From contig NZ_RBAL01000020.1 of the NCBI RefSeq assembly GCF_003626535.1, positions 1-64,000 on the forward strand: a DNA stretch of 64,000 bases, in the 5' to 3' direction. The notes below the pieces were generated by a model. That model did not search any database. It had not been told where the DNA came from and saw nothing but the letters and a program-made list of their open reading frames with translations. This stretch comes from Streptomyces hoynatensis. Its GTDB lineage: Bacteria; Actinomycetota; Actinomycetes; Streptomycetales; Streptomycetaceae. This document shows, piece by piece, positions 24,734 through 33,472 of this stretch. A program made the position numbers and the translations under genes. Numbering within the stretch: position 1 is the first letter of the stretch; each line of letters begins with the position of its first letter.

Positions 24734-26449
24734 TCAGCCCTCCGCGGCGCCCGCGCGGGCCGCGGGCGGGAGCGTGACGACGGACAGCTCGCCCTTGGCG
24801 TGCCGGGCGCGCAGCAGCTTCTTGTCGAACTTGCCGACGCTGGTCTTGGGCACCTCGTCGATCGCCGACCAGTGCTCGGGCAGTTGCCAGCGCGGGACGC
24901 GCGCGGACAGGAAGCCCCGCAGCTCCTCGTACGCCGCCGCCGGATCGGCCGGCGCCGCGGCGAACACCACGGTGGCCAGCGGGCGTTCCCCCCACTTCTC
25001 GTCGGGGACGGCCACCACGGCCGCCTCGGCGACCAGCGGGTGGGCCATCAGGTGGTTCTCCAGCGCCACCGAGGAGATCCACTCGCCGCCCGACTTGATG
25101 ACGTCCTTGGCGCGGTCGGTCAGCGTGAGGTAGCCGTCCGGGGAGATGACGCCGACATCGCCGGTGCGCAGCCAGCCGTCGGGGCTGAACCGGTCCGCGG
25201 GCCGCTGCGGCTCGCCGTCCGCGCCCCCGTAGTAGGCCGCCGCGATCCACGGGCCGCGCACCTCGAGTTCGCCCGCGGACTCGCCGTCCCAGGGCAGGAT
25301 CGTGCCGTCGGGCCCGGAAAGCCTGGCCTCCACGCCGGCCGGGAAACGGCCCTGGCTGACGCGGTAGGGCCAGGTCTCCGCGGCCGCGAGCCCGGCCGGG
25401 GGCTTGGAGGTGGTGCCGATGGGAGAGGTCTCGGTCATGCCCCAGGCGTGCTCGACGCGGACGCCGTGCCGCTCCTCGAAGGCCCGCATCAGGGCGGCGG
25501 GGCAGGCGGAGCCGCCGATGGTGACCCGGGTCAGCGAGGAGATGTCGCGGGGGCGGGCCTCCAACTCGGCGAGCAGGCCCTGCCAGATGGTGGGCACGGC
25601 CGCGGCGTGCGTGGGGCGTTCCTCGGCGATCATCCGGGCCACGGCCTCCGGCTGGAGGAAGCGGTCGGGCAGCAGGAGGTTCGCGCCCGACATGAGGGCG
25701 GCGTGCGGCAGGCCCCAGGCGTTGACGTGGAACATGGGCACCAGGGGAAGGCTGGTGTCGCCCGCGGTGACGGCCATCGACTCGGCCATGCCGACTTCCA
25801 TCGAGTGCAGGTAGACGGAGCGGTGGGAGTAGAGGGTGCCCTTCGGGTCGCCCGTGGTGCCCGAGGTGTAGCAGAGGGCGGCGGCGGTGCGCTCGTCGAA
25901 CTCCGGCCAGTCGTAGCCGGTGGGACGCCCGGCGATGAGCGCCTCGTAGTCGTGGACGGCGGCGCGGGTGCCGGAGGCGGCGAGGGCCTCCAGGGCGGCC
26001 GGGTCGGCGGGGGCGCCCGGGCCGACGACGACGAGGTGCTCGACGCGGTCCAGGGCGGGCAGCAGGGGGGCCAGGAGCGGGACGGCCGTGTCGTTCACGA
26101 GGATGACGCGGTCGGCGGCGTGGTCGATGATCCAGCCGAGTTGGCGCGCGGGGAGGCGCAGGTTGAGGGTGTGCAGCACGGCGCCCATGGCCGGGATCGC
26201 GAAGTACGCCTCGACGTGCTCGGCCGTGTTCCACATCAGAGTCGCGCAACGGTCGCCCGGCTGCACGCGGAACTCCTCGCGCAGCGCGTGGGCGAGGCGG
26301 GCGGCGCGGGCGCCGAGGTCCGCGAAGCTCAGGCGGCGCGGCGGGGCCTCGCCCGCCCAGGTGGTGACCTGGGACCTGGCGTGCACCGTGCTGCCGTGCC
26401 GCAGGATGCGGCTGATCAGAAGGGGCGTGTCCTGCATCGTGCCGAGCAC
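24734..26449 (-). CDS. Long-chain acyl-CoA ligase (AMP-forming)
   Basis: 571 aa. GTG 26449 has GGGAGG six bases upstream. The ANL-superfamily signatures are complete: phosphate loop CYTSGTTGDPKGTLYSH, VPMFHVNAWGLP, adenine-binding HAWGMTETSPIG, hinge GWLRTGDVGVISPDGYLTLT, DRAKDVIKSGGEWIS, and catalytic Lys in PKTSVGKFDKKLLR. It activates a medium- or long-chain fatty acid to its CoA thioester in the cytoplasm (FadD-like). The C-terminal tail (SVVTLPPAARAGAAEG) is an extension. The gene is monocistronic and convergent with the kinase-like gene. Confidence 0.9.
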   Translation of the reverse strand: MLGTMQDTPLLISRILRHGSTVHARSQVTTWAGEAPPRRLSFADLGARAARLAHALREEFRVQPGDRCATLMWNTAEHVEAYFAIPAMGAVLHTLNLRLPARQLGWIIDHAADRVILVNDTAVPLLAPLLPALDRVEHLVVVGPGAPADPAALEALAASGTRAAVHDYEALIAGRPTGYDWPEFDERTAAALCYTSGTTGDPKGTLYSHRSVYLHSMEVGMAESMAVTAGDTSLPLVPMFHVNAWGLPHAALMSGANLLLPDRFLQPEAVARMIAEERPTHAAAVPTIWQGLLAELEARPRDISSLTRVTIGGSACPAALMRAFEERHGVRVEHAWGMTETSPIGTTSKPPAGLAAAETWPYRVSQGRFPAGVEARLSGPDGTILPWDGESAGELEVRGPWIAAAYYGGADGEPQRPADRFSPDGWLRTGDVGVISPDGYLTLTDRAKDVIKSGGEWISSVALENHLMAHPLVAEAAVVAVPDEKWGERPLATVVFAAAPADPAAAYEELRGFLSARVPRWQLPEHWSAIDEVPKTSVGKFDKKLLRARHAKGELSVVTLPPAARAGAAEG

Positions 26450-26740
26450 CTGGGGCCTCCCACCGAGTGTGCGCCTGCCGTGACGCGAGGTCGGGTCTCC
26501 CGTGATTCTGCTGGGAGCGGCGGGGCTTTGACACCCCCCGGCGCAGGCCCGCGGTGCGGGAAATCACCAGGGTTCGGCGCCGCGGCCGGTCCGCGAGCTG
26601 CGGCCTCCGGCCCCGGCCTGGGCCTGGGCCTGGGCCTGCCCAGGCTCCGGCTTTGGCTCCGGCGGGCGCGGCGTGGTGGGGGCGCGTGGCCCGGCGGGCA
26701 CGCCCGGCGCACGGGCCGCGGGGCGTGGGGCGCGGGGGCG

Positions 26741-26807
26741 GGCGCGTCGAAGGCCCGGCGGGCGCGTCGAAGGCCCGGCAGGGGCGCCGAAGGCCCGGCA
26801 GGGGCGC
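26741..26807. repeat. 20-bp tandem repeat in the ECF-acyl-CoA ligase gap
   Basis: GGCGCGTCGAAGGCCCGGCG repeats three times with small changes, plus a partial copy, in the 420-base gap 26450-26869. GGGCCT hexamers are also tandem near 26616-26640. I see no gene in this gap. Confidence 0.7.
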
Positions 26808-26869
26808 GGCGCCTCGGGCCGGAGCGCGGGCGCGGCGTCAGGGCCGGGCAGGGGGCGCGACGCGCGGGT

Positions 26870-27430
26870 TCACGCGGCCATCGCCTGGCTGTCCCGCCGG
26901 GCGCGCGCGCCGATGTCGGCCAGTTCGACGTCCTCCCTGAGCTTGGCCAGGGCACGGGACACCGCGCTCTTGACGGTGCCCACGGACACGCCGAGGAGCT
27001 CCGCGGTGGACGTCTCGCTCAGGTCCTCGTAGTACCTGAGGACGACCATCGCCCGCTGCCGGGCGGGCAGCTTCAGCACCGCGCGCCACATCGCGTCGCG
27101 CACCGCCTGCTGCTCGGCCGGGTCGGGCTGCGGCAGCGCCCTCGGCTCGGGCAGTTCGTCCACGGCGTACTCGTCGACGCGGCGCTTGCGCCACTGCGAG
27201 GTGCGGGTGTTGACCAGGGCGCGGCGGACGTAGCCGTCGAGCGCGCGGTGGTCCTCTATCCGCTCCCAGGCCAGGTAGGTCTTGGTGAGCGCCGTCTGGA
27301 GCAGGTCCTCCGCGTCGCTGGCGTTCGACGTGAGCGACCGGGCCGTACGCAGCAGCATCTGGCCGCGTGCCCGCACATACGTGGTGAAGGTCAGCGGTGC
27401 CGCCGTCTGGACTTTCCGGTGCGTGGTCAT
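26870..27430 (-). CDS. ECF sigma factor of the SigE-type family
   Basis: 186 aa from ATG 27430. Region 2 (TFTTYVRARGQMLLRTARSL, AEDLLQTALTKTYLAWERI) and region 4 (KLPARQRAMVVLRYYEDLSE, SVGTVKSAVSRALAKLRED) define a two-domain ECF factor of the large actinobacterial SASP/SigE-family group. No anti-sigma gene adjoins it: downstream is the repeat-bearing gap and upstream a nepA-like gene. The C-terminal tail (ADIGARARRDSQAMAA) is short. Targets are unknown. Confidence 0.88.
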   Translation of the reverse strand: MTTHRKVQTAAPLTFTTYVRARGQMLLRTARSLTSNASDAEDLLQTALTKTYLAWERIEDHRALDGYVRRALVNTRTSQWRKRRVDEYAVDELPEPRALPQPDPAEQQAVRDAMWRAVLKLPARQRAMVVLRYYEDLSETSTAELLGVSVGTVKSAVSRALAKLREDVELADIGARARRDSQAMAA

Positions 27431-27678
27431 GCTCTACAAACTAGGAGACATCACCCCCGCGACGGATCGGCCACAGGTCGGGATGAGGCATCCGCCCCAG
27501 GGTGTAGAAGGGGGGCTGGCCCCACCTCCCCAAGGTGTAGGGGTGCTCCTCGCCGCTCTCAGGGGGTCTCAGGGATTCACCTGATGATCAACGCGCCGGC
27601 TGCCGGGAACGTGCCGCACAAAGGACCGCGCGGCCCCGCCCCGGAAGGCGTGACCGCGCGGCCTGACCCTGCCGTGGT

Positions 27679-27715
27679 GGGGGCCGGTGGCGCACCCCGG
27701 ACGTCACCGGCCCCC
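27679..27715 (-). terminator. Terminator downstream of the nepA-like gene
   Basis: GGGGGCCGGTG (27679-27689) pairs with CACCGGCCCCC (27705-27715) just beyond the stop at 27723 of the leftward gene. Confidence 0.7.
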
Positions 27716-27722
27716 GGCCGGA

Positions 27723-27995
27723 TCACCGGCCGAAGACGAAGGTGAAGCTCGGCTGCGACTGGTCGATGACGTTGCCGAAGCCGATCGCGTTCGCGGTCTG
27801 GCTCAGGTTGGTGGCGCCGGGGCCCTGCGCGTTCTGCTGGGTGATCGAGGAATTGCCCAGGTTGTCGTTGTCCGCCCCGATGTAGCTGTTGCCGCCGACG
27901 GCGGCGTCGGCGTGCGCCACGCCGCTGAGCGCGGCGAAGGCGAGCGGAACGGCGGCCAGGGTGGCGAGGGCGCGGGCGGTGCGAATGCTAGCCAT
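27723..27995 (-). CDS. nepA: Small secreted Asn/Gln-rich protein, NepA-like
   Basis: 90 aa from ATG 27995 with GGAGGAA upstream. A signal peptide (MASIRTARALATLAAVPLAF..., cleavage after AHA near residue 29) releases a roughly 60-residue mature protein rich in Asn, Gln, Gly and Ser (AAVGGNSYIGADNDNLGNSS, ITQQNAQGPGATNLSQTANA) ending SFTFVFGR. Size, composition and position beside the ECF gene (my recollection of SCO4002) match NepA, a SigN-dependent insoluble wall protein linked to spore dormancy in S. coelicolor. The name rests on context and composition, since I could not align it. A near-perfect palindrome lies 50 bases upstream of the start. Confidence 0.6.
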   Translation of the reverse strand: MASIRTARALATLAAVPLAFAALSGVAHADAAVGGNSYIGADNDNLGNSSITQQNAQGPGATNLSQTANAIGFGNVIDQSQPSFTFVFGR

Positions 27996-28043
27996 TTCAA
28001 TTCCTCCGATGGAATGCAATGGAACGCAATTGTCTGGTGTGGC

Positions 28044-28067
28044 AAGGCAGTTCGGCCGAACCGCCTT
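28044..28067. promoter_or_regulatory. Near-perfect 24-bp palindrome upstream of the nepA-like gene
   Basis: AAGGCAGTTCGGCCGAACCGCCTT is self-complementary except for one position pair, and lies 49-72 bases upstream of the leftward start at 27995. It is a good candidate operator, or a 5'-leader hairpin. Confidence 0.5.
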
Positions 28068-28420
28068 CAACGGAGCACGACGTCGCGACACCAGGGTTGC
28101 CCAGTGGGCACGCCCGCCACCACCCGCTTCGATCCGATTCGCTCGCACGAATGACAAGGCCGAAACGAAACCCGCCTTCGCTGACGGCACGACCCGGTCA
28201 CGCGTTCGCCCCAGGTCGCCACCCCTCAGTCGGCCCGCGATCACGAGCCGTTCGACTCCGGGTCGGACATTGTCCGGTGCGAAGGCAAAACCCTCCCCTT
28301 CCGCCGCCGGGCCCCGCCCGATTTCCGCGGCGGGCAAGGCCCGGCGCGGCGGCGGACATCGCCCCGATTCGGGGACGCCCCCGATTCCACGGCGAACACG
28401 CGAGCATCGGCGCCCGGGAA
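28068..28420. other. Intergenic region upstream of the nepA-like gene
   Basis: About 350 bases with no supported gene. The part nearest 28200 is less GC-rich than its surroundings and probably holds nepA promoter elements. I found no confident SigN-type -35/-10 pair. Confidence 0.4.
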
Positions 28421-29449
28421 TCAGGCGGTCAGCTCGGCGATACGTTCGGCGAAGTCGTCGGCGGGCAACGGGAGTTCGACCTCGTCGACGAACTGCACCG
28501 CCTCGGGCACATAGGTCAGGATCGCGGCGGCCACCCCGCTCGGCGGCGGGTACCCCTCGCCCTGCAAGAGGGCGAGCACGCGCAGCACCAGCGCCGGATC
28601 GCTCCCGTCGGCGTCCTCGGGGCCGGCGTCGTCCGGCGGGTCGTCGAAGGCCGCCGTGCCGGCCGCGGGAAGCCACACCGCCCGGCCCGGCCCGCCGGGC
28701 GCGTCCCCCTCACCGGCCGCCCGGCGCCACGGGGCCTCCTCGGGGGCGGCGCGACGCCGGTGCGAACCGTCCTCTTCCCGGCCGAGGCCCCGGCCCTCGC
28801 CACCGTGGCCGAGGGCGCAGTGGCCGTAGCCGCAGTCGCCGTCCCCGTGGCCGTGAACGTGGTCCTGCGCGAGGCGGATGTCGCCGTGATCCTGCGCGAG
28901 GCGGACGGTCCCGCGGTCCTGCGGGTGGCCGACGTCCTCGCGCTCTCGTGCGGCAAGGCCGTGTCCGTCCCCGTGGTCGTGCCCGTGGCCGTGCCGCGGG
29001 TGCCGGGCGGGCCCGGCCTGCCGGTGCCACAGCTCCGCCTCGTGCGCCTCGCCGAGGGTCATGTGGTGCAGGTACAGGCAGTACGCGGACGCCCCGTCCC
29101 CGGCTCCCGCGGCGAACTGCCACCAGAAGCGCGCGCCGTCCCCGCGGCCCGCCAGCTGCAGCACGCAGCCGAGGACGCGGGCCCCGTCCGGCTCCGGTAT
29201 CCGCCCGCCGAGCAGCGCCGACATGTGCACCAGCGCGCCCCGCTGACCGACGACGGTCCAGCACAGCGTCGTCAAGTACCTGGACACCTGGGCGAACGCC
29301 TCGGGGGCGCGCGGCCCGCGCCCCGCGCGTCCGACGGCTATTCGCGCCGCTATTCGCGCCTCGGCGGCCTCGAGTTCCGCCCTGGTGTAACGGCGCGGAC
29401 CCCGGCTCAGGAGCGCCCTGGCCAGCGCCTCGTCAAGGCTGTACGGCAT
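28421..29449 (-). CDS. Unknown protein with His-rich metal-binding-like insert, coupled to an ECF sigma gene
   Basis: 342 aa. Residues 1-150 are helical and moderately conserved in look (MPYSLDEALARALLSRGPRR, QVSRYLTTLCWTVVGQRGAL, FWWQFAAGAGDGASAYCLYL). Residues 152-215 are extraordinarily His/Asp-rich (HPRHGHGHDHGDGHG, DHVHGHGDGDCGYGHC). An acidic linker leads to a C-terminal segment ending DDFAERIAELTA. No family is recognised. Its start lies inside the 3' end of the ECF sigma gene (17-base overlap), so translation is coupled. It could be a regulator or metal sensor for that sigma factor. Confidence 0.7.
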   Translation of the reverse strand: MPYSLDEALARALLSRGPRRYTRAELEAAEARIAARIAVGRAGRGPRAPEAFAQVSRYLTTLCWTVVGQRGALVHMSALLGGRIPEPDGARVLGCVLQLAGRGDGARFWWQFAAGAGDGASAYCLYLHHMTLGEAHEAELWHRQAGPARHPRHGHGHDHGDGHGLAAREREDVGHPQDRGTVRLAQDHGDIRLAQDHVHGHGDGDCGYGHCALGHGGEGRGLGREEDGSHRRRAAPEEAPWRRAAGEGDAPGGPGRAVWLPAAGTAAFDDPPDDAGPEDADGSDPALVLRVLALLQGEGYPPPSGVAAAILTYVPEAVQFVDEVELPLPADDFAERIAELTA

Positions 29450-30092
29450 CGTCGCCGTCCCTCCGCCCCACGCCGCCGCGGGCGCCTCCGGCGGCCCCGC
29501 CGCCGTCTCCGCCGTCCAGGGCCTCCTCGTCGTCCTCCGCCCCCTCGCACAGGGTGAGGCCGAGCGCCTCCTTGAGCCGGTGCCTCGCGTAGCGGGCCGT
29601 GGACCGCACGCCGGGCACGCTGATGCCGAGGATGTCCGCGGTCTCCGCGGTGCTGTAACCGATGCAGTACCGCAGGACGATCACGTCGTGCTGCCGCTCC
29701 GGCAGCTCACGGATCGCCTGGTGGATGCGCAGGCTCTCCTCCAACTCGCCGACCGGATCCGCGGCGCCGTGCAGCGCCTGCGTCTCGAAGGCCGCGTTGT
29801 CCATGACGACCGGCCGCAGCCCGCGGGCGCGCGTGGCCTCGAGGGTGCGGTGCTTGAGCGTCGCCCAGGCGTGGCCGGCGGGGCTGTCCAGGCTCAGCAC
29901 CTCCTGCCACTCGGCCGCCAGTTGCTCGAAGGTGTGGTCGACGACCTCCTCGGCCTCCGGGCGGCCGCCGAGGTACAACTCGGCCCACCGGACGTACGCG
30001 GGCCGGTAGAGCTGGTGAAACGCCCGGAAGTCCGCGGGCAGCGGCGGCAGATTGGCAACGCCGGTGTGCCGTAAGGGAGATGACTCGGTCAT
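29433..30092 (-). CDS. ECF-type sigma factor
   Basis: 219 aa from ATG 30092 (GGGGGA upstream); longer starts up to 30314 lack support. Region 2 (FRAFHQLYRPAYVRWAELYL, AEEVVDHTFEQLAAEWQEVL) and region 4 (RELPERQHDVIVLRYCIGYS, DILGISVPGVRSTARYARHR) are present. The C-terminus is a Gly/Asp-rich tail (GDGGGAAGGARGGVGRRDGD), unusual for the family. It overlaps the downstream His-rich gene by 17 bases. No zinc-finger anti-sigma is nearby. Confidence 0.8.
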   Translation of the reverse strand: MTESSPLRHTGVANLPPLPADFRAFHQLYRPAYVRWAELYLGGRPEAEEVVDHTFEQLAAEWQEVLSLDSPAGHAWATLKHRTLEATRARGLRPVVMDNAAFETQALHGAADPVGELEESLRIHQAIRELPERQHDVIVLRYCIGYSTAETADILGISVPGVRSTARYARHRLKEALGLTLCEGAEDDEEALDGGDGGGAAGGARGGVGRRDGDDAVQP

Positions 30093-30208
30093 CGGTCCCC
30101 CTTCTGACGGGCCAGCGCCCGTATGGCGCCGGATACGGCGGCCACCGGACGCCCGGCGGGATGTTGGTTCACGGACTTCCCGGTCCTTTCTCGGCATGCC
30201 CCCGTGGC

Positions 30209-30230
30209 GAGGACGCGTCACCGCGTCCTC
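30209..30230. promoter_or_regulatory. Perfect inverted repeat upstream of the ECF gene
   Basis: GAGGACGCG (30209-30217) and CGCGTCCTC (30222-30230) are exact complements around TCAC, about 117 bases upstream of the ECF start. It could be an operator or leader hairpin. The remainder of the 30093-30626 gap holds no supported gene. Confidence 0.4.
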
Positions 30231-30626
30231 CTGCTCCCCCTGGCGACCGGGAGGCACCGATCGCGCATCAATGAGACCGCAAATCTTACGGAGCGAAGTG
30301 CCCCCGCTACCCAAACGATCAAGCTACGCCCAAGCAACGGGCCCGCTGTCCCAAGCCTCCCACCCTCCGCGTGCGCTCCGCGTAAAGGACCGCCCACCGT
30401 CCGTTTCCACCGCCCGGGCCACCGCCCGTCCCCTTCGTGTCCCACGCTCCGGGCGCCCCCATGGGACGGCCACGAGACGGCACCGGACGCACCACGGCGA
30501 GCTTGCCCGGGAAGGCCACCCCCGCGACCTCACACCTGCGGCGCTGCGGCGGCCTGCGGACCGGACCGGGACATGCGCCGCAGGGGCGATGGTGGCCAGG
30601 TGGGGGCGGCACCGTGCGGGATGCGG

Positions 30627-31418
30627 TCACCACCGGGCCAGCCGCGTGACGAACGTGAGCTCGGTGCGGTCGCCGGGGAGCGCCACATCCGCCACTTCGA
30701 CGACGCGGCCATCCGTCGCGTAGAGCGTCTCGCGCATCACGATCAGGGCCATCCCGGGCGACATGCCGAGTTGCTTCGCCTCGTCCTGCCGGGGCGGGCG
30801 CGCGCCGAGGATGCGTTCCACCACCCGGTCCACCTCGATGCCCACCGTCCTCAGCTGGTGGTGCGTGCCGCCGGGCCAGGGCTCGTTCTTCTCGTCGAGC
30901 AACTCGGGGTTGGCCTCGACGTGTTCACGCACCAGGCAGGAGTGGGAAACACTGAACGGCGCCGGCTCCCTGCGGTACCTCGTCCGGTAGATGCGCTCAA
31001 GCAACGGTGTCCCGGTCGGCACGCCGAACGCCCCGGCCAGGTCCTCGTTCGCCGTCGCCTCGCGGTACTCCGCGCTGAACACCAGGTCGTCCACGGTCAG
31101 ACCCGTGTCGCGTTCGGTCGCCCCCGTCCTCCGCCGCACGTCCTGCGTCTCCCGGGCGCGGTCCTTCTCCCACTGGTGACGCTCGTTGCTGCGCCGCACC
31201 GTGGTGCGCGGCACACGCACGAACGTGCCGCGCCCGTGCCGCTTGTCGATCAGCCCCTCCAGCAGCAGCACGTCAAGCGCCTGCCGCACGGTCGGCCCGC
31301 CCTTGCGGTATTGCTGCTTCAGCTCCTCCTCCGAGGGCAAACGATGCCCAGGCTCCCACGCGCCGGACGTGATCCGCCCACGCAGTTCCTCAGCGATCTC
31401 CTCATACGCCTTGGGCAC
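30627..31418 (-). CDS. GntR-family regulator (HutC/UTRA type)
   Basis: 263 aa from GTG 31418, with GGAAGG about nine bases upstream. The N-terminal winged helix (AYEEIAEELRGRITSGAWEP, LPSEEELKQQYRKGGPTVRQ, ALDVLLLEGLIDKRHGRGTF) is GntR class. Residues 95-263 form a UTRA effector-binding domain (PLLERIYRTRYRREPAPFSV, IEVDRVVERILGARPP, MALIVMRETLYATDGRVVEV). Regulators of this build (KorSA-like) are frequent in actinomycete plasmids and integrative elements. Codon use is slightly less GC-biased than neighbours, and it sits in a probable island next to tRNA-Ser(TGA). The ligand is unknown. Confidence 0.85.
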   Translation of the reverse strand: MPKAYEEIAEELRGRITSGAWEPGHRLPSEEELKQQYRKGGPTVRQALDVLLLEGLIDKRHGRGTFVRVPRTTVRRSNERHQWEKDRARETQDVRRRTGATERDTGLTVDDLVFSAEYREATANEDLAGAFGVPTGTPLLERIYRTRYRREPAPFSVSHSCLVREHVEANPELLDEKNEPWPGGTHHQLRTVGIEVDRVVERILGARPPRQDEAKQLGMSPGMALIVMRETLYATDGRVVEVADVALPGDRTELTFVTRLARW

Positions 31419-31925
31419 GTAACGCCTTCCTTCTCCCGACCCGACGGGGACATCACAGAAGTACTCAAGATGCCTTGAGGCGACGCGGGTACCACACCAC
31501 GGCTGGACCGTGACCTGACGGCCGGTTCCTTGGCCTGCCACGAACAGGCGCACGCGCCGTCGGCCTGATTCATCCGGCCGCTGTCACCGCTACGGACTCC
31601 GAGGCGCCATGGAGGCCATGCCCCCACCACTGCCGGGACGGACGTCATCAACGAACACGGCCACCGCGGCTTCCGGACCTCCACCGATGACAAACCGGCC
31701 ACACCGCCCTCATCGATGATCCGCCCTTCAGCAAGCTCCGCATGGTCCCGGCTGCGCCGAGACACAGCCACCGAGACCGAATTCCCGCCAGCGCCACCTC
31801 GAACGTCGACAACGGCGCCCGGCCCGTGAGTAACAACCTTCTCTACGACATTGAAGAGCCCGGCCCGGCCGAGGCCGGGACCGGACTCGCGTGCCCACAT
31901 GTCAGCGTGAGATGTAACCGCTCCC
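31419..31925. other. Non-coding or degenerate sequence in the accessory pocket
   Basis: About 500 bases upstream of the GntR gene with no frame I can support. GC content and base pattern are irregular compared with flanking core DNA, as expected for decayed mobile-element sequence. No recognisable transposase or integrase fragment was found. Confidence 0.4.
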
Positions 31926-31954
31926 TTGACACATTTCGCACATATCGCATGTGA
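31926..31954 (+). promoter_or_regulatory. Promoter-like TTGACA with overlapping palindrome
   Basis: TTGACA (31926-31931) is followed after 17 bases by ATGTGA (31949-31954), a weak -10. Overlapping it is the inverted repeat CACAT-ATCGC-ATGTG (31939-31953). A repressor bound there would block this promoter. It lies about 160 bases before the unknown gene at 32117, and the adjacent GntR protein is a candidate binder. Confidence 0.45.
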
Positions 31955-32116
31955 TCGGGTGCCGACCGCTCCCTGCGCAGTCGGGGCAAATCTTCACATC
32001 AGAGGCGTTTTTCGTCATGCAGCCAGATTCACGGGCATTCGCTTCGCATCCTGGCCGACATAATCGGTGCTGTTTTCCTGAGCAACGCGTCCGGCCGGAG
32101 CGATACTTGTCTGGTG

Positions 32117-33037
32117 ATGCCGCAAACGATCCGAAACGTCGAGGTGGAACTCACCGGGGAAGGCGTTGTTCTACGGAACATCTGGGGTTGGCCCGGGTGG
32201 GTAGTCAAGGTCGATATCGACTGGCGGACCTGGAGTTCCGGGGCTGTTACGTGCACCAAGCCAGGAGCTCGAGCAAACGCGCGACGTCCTTGCGATGACC
32301 CTGAACTGGTCCGCCGGATCAAGAAGGCGGCCGAGGCGGCTCGTGAGGCGCCTCGAGGCTCGATCTGGCTCCTCTCGCTCGCGTTTCCCACGCCCCACAA
32401 GAAGAAACCGAACGGTGTGCAGTTGCGCGCCGAGACCATCGCGGCCATGTACCGATACGCGCTGAACCTTGGGCTGTCCCCCAAGCGCGCCATCTCCGCC
32501 GTCTACGGCCTCAGGGTAGTGGAAGCCCCTGGTGAGCGCGCACAGTACACCCGCAAACTGGAGCGGTGGATCAAGCAGGCCCGAGACACCAAAAACCCGC
32601 TCACACGACGCTCGTACCTGCCTGAGCACGTCCGCGAGCGGGACGCCCCGCGCCAGTGGCCGATCGACCGAGACCACTACATGAGACCTCGGCGCGCCGA
32701 GCCTGCGATAGTGAGGCCGAATCGGGAAGGTCAGTACGCCGGCCACACGCTGCTTCTGCGAGTGACGCGGACACTGGCCCCGGAGCGCGCGGTGCGAGAG
32801 GCACAAGAGCGCGGGGAACGACTCATCGGACCAGACCTGATCGTCAAGGGCGCTTGGTCGAAGAGTGCCAGAAGTCTGGAGGTACCGTCCCTGCCGATAC
32901 TGCGGGCAGTCAGCCCCCTGGAAACCGTTCGCTTGGTGCAGGCCCTAGTCAAAGACCTGGAGCTGCGTTATCCGGGAATCGAGGTCCGGGCGATCGTCAC
33001 TGCACAAGCCATGGGGCGGCCTGACGACAGCCCATAG
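32117..33037 (+). CDS. Unknown protein of the accessory pocket
   Basis: 306 aa from ATG 32117 (in-frame GTG 32114 also possible; no clear ribosome binding site). The N-terminus is beta-rich (TIRNVEVELTGEGVVLRNIW, WPGWVVKVDIDWRTWSSG). The middle has basic helices (DPELVRRIKKAAEAAREAPR) and a segment resembling a helix-turn-helix (YRYALNLGLSPKRAISAVYG). The C-terminal part (GHTLLLRVTRTLAPERAVRE, PLETVRLVQALVKDLELRYP) is helical. No family is recognised. GC content is visibly lower than core genes, and with the GntR gene it forms a small island bounded by tRNA-Ser(TGA). Confidence 0.65.
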   Translation: MPQTIRNVEVELTGEGVVLRNIWGWPGWVVKVDIDWRTWSSGAVTCTKPGARANARRPCDDPELVRRIKKAAEAAREAPRGSIWLLSLAFPTPHKKKPNGVQLRAETIAAMYRYALNLGLSPKRAISAVYGLRVVEAPGERAQYTRKLERWIKQARDTKNPLTRRSYLPEHVRERDAPRQWPIDRDHYMRPRRAEPAIVRPNREGQYAGHTLLLRVTRTLAPERAVREAQERGERLIGPDLIVKGAWSKSARSLEVPSLPILRAVSPLETVRLVQALVKDLELRYPGIEVRAIVTAQAMGRPDDSP

Positions 33038-33313
33038 CGAATTGTTTTCCTGCCATCCACACGTGACATCAACCGAGGCCGGCAGGAACAGGAACCAGCA
33101 CCTACATGCAGTCATATGGCGCCGACCAGCGGTCCAAGACCGTCGACCGGTCGAATTTCTCAAGGGCCATAGCCGCCAGACGTGGTGCCGAGCCAAGTAA
33201 CAGCAACGCCGGCAACCGACAGCTCTCGACACTGGGTCGGGGCCCGGTAGCCGACGGCTGGGCGCGCTTCCGTGCGGCGCCGTCCGTCTCCGCACCGCGG
33301 CGGTCACAGCGAA

Positions 33314-33344
33314 GGCCCCTGACCATTCGTGCTGGTCAGGGGCC
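33314..33344 (-). terminator. Terminator of tRNA-Ser(TGA)
   Basis: GGCCCCTGACCA (33314-33325) pairs exactly with TGGTCAGGGGCC (33333-33344), ten bases past the tRNA 3' end. Confidence 0.85.
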
Positions 33345-33353
33345 ATTTACCCG

Positions 33354-33440
33354 CGGAGGCGGTGAGATTCGAACTCACGGTGACGTTGCCGCCACGACGG
33401 TTTTCAAGACCGTTCCCTTCGGCCGCTCGGGCACGCCTCC
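33354..33440 (-). tRNA. tRNA-Ser (anticodon TGA)
   Basis: 87 nt class II tRNA. Acceptor GGAGGCG pairs with CGCCTCC plus discriminator G. The anticodon arm ACGGTCTTGAAAACCGT has loop CTTGAAA, giving anticodon TGA. A long variable arm (CGTGGCGGCAACGTCACC) and T-arm GTGAGTTCGAATCTCAC complete it. The accessory GntR/unknown-gene pocket lies immediately beyond its 3' end, a common integration position. Confidence 0.95.
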
Positions 33441-33472
33441 CGGCACACCCGGACAGCCTAGCGGCTTCCCCG

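Noticed and set aside
31419..32110. Transposase or integrase remnant in the accessory pocket
   Set aside because: All frames were read by eye and none gave a recognisable recombinase motif, so it is left as non-coding or degenerate sequence.
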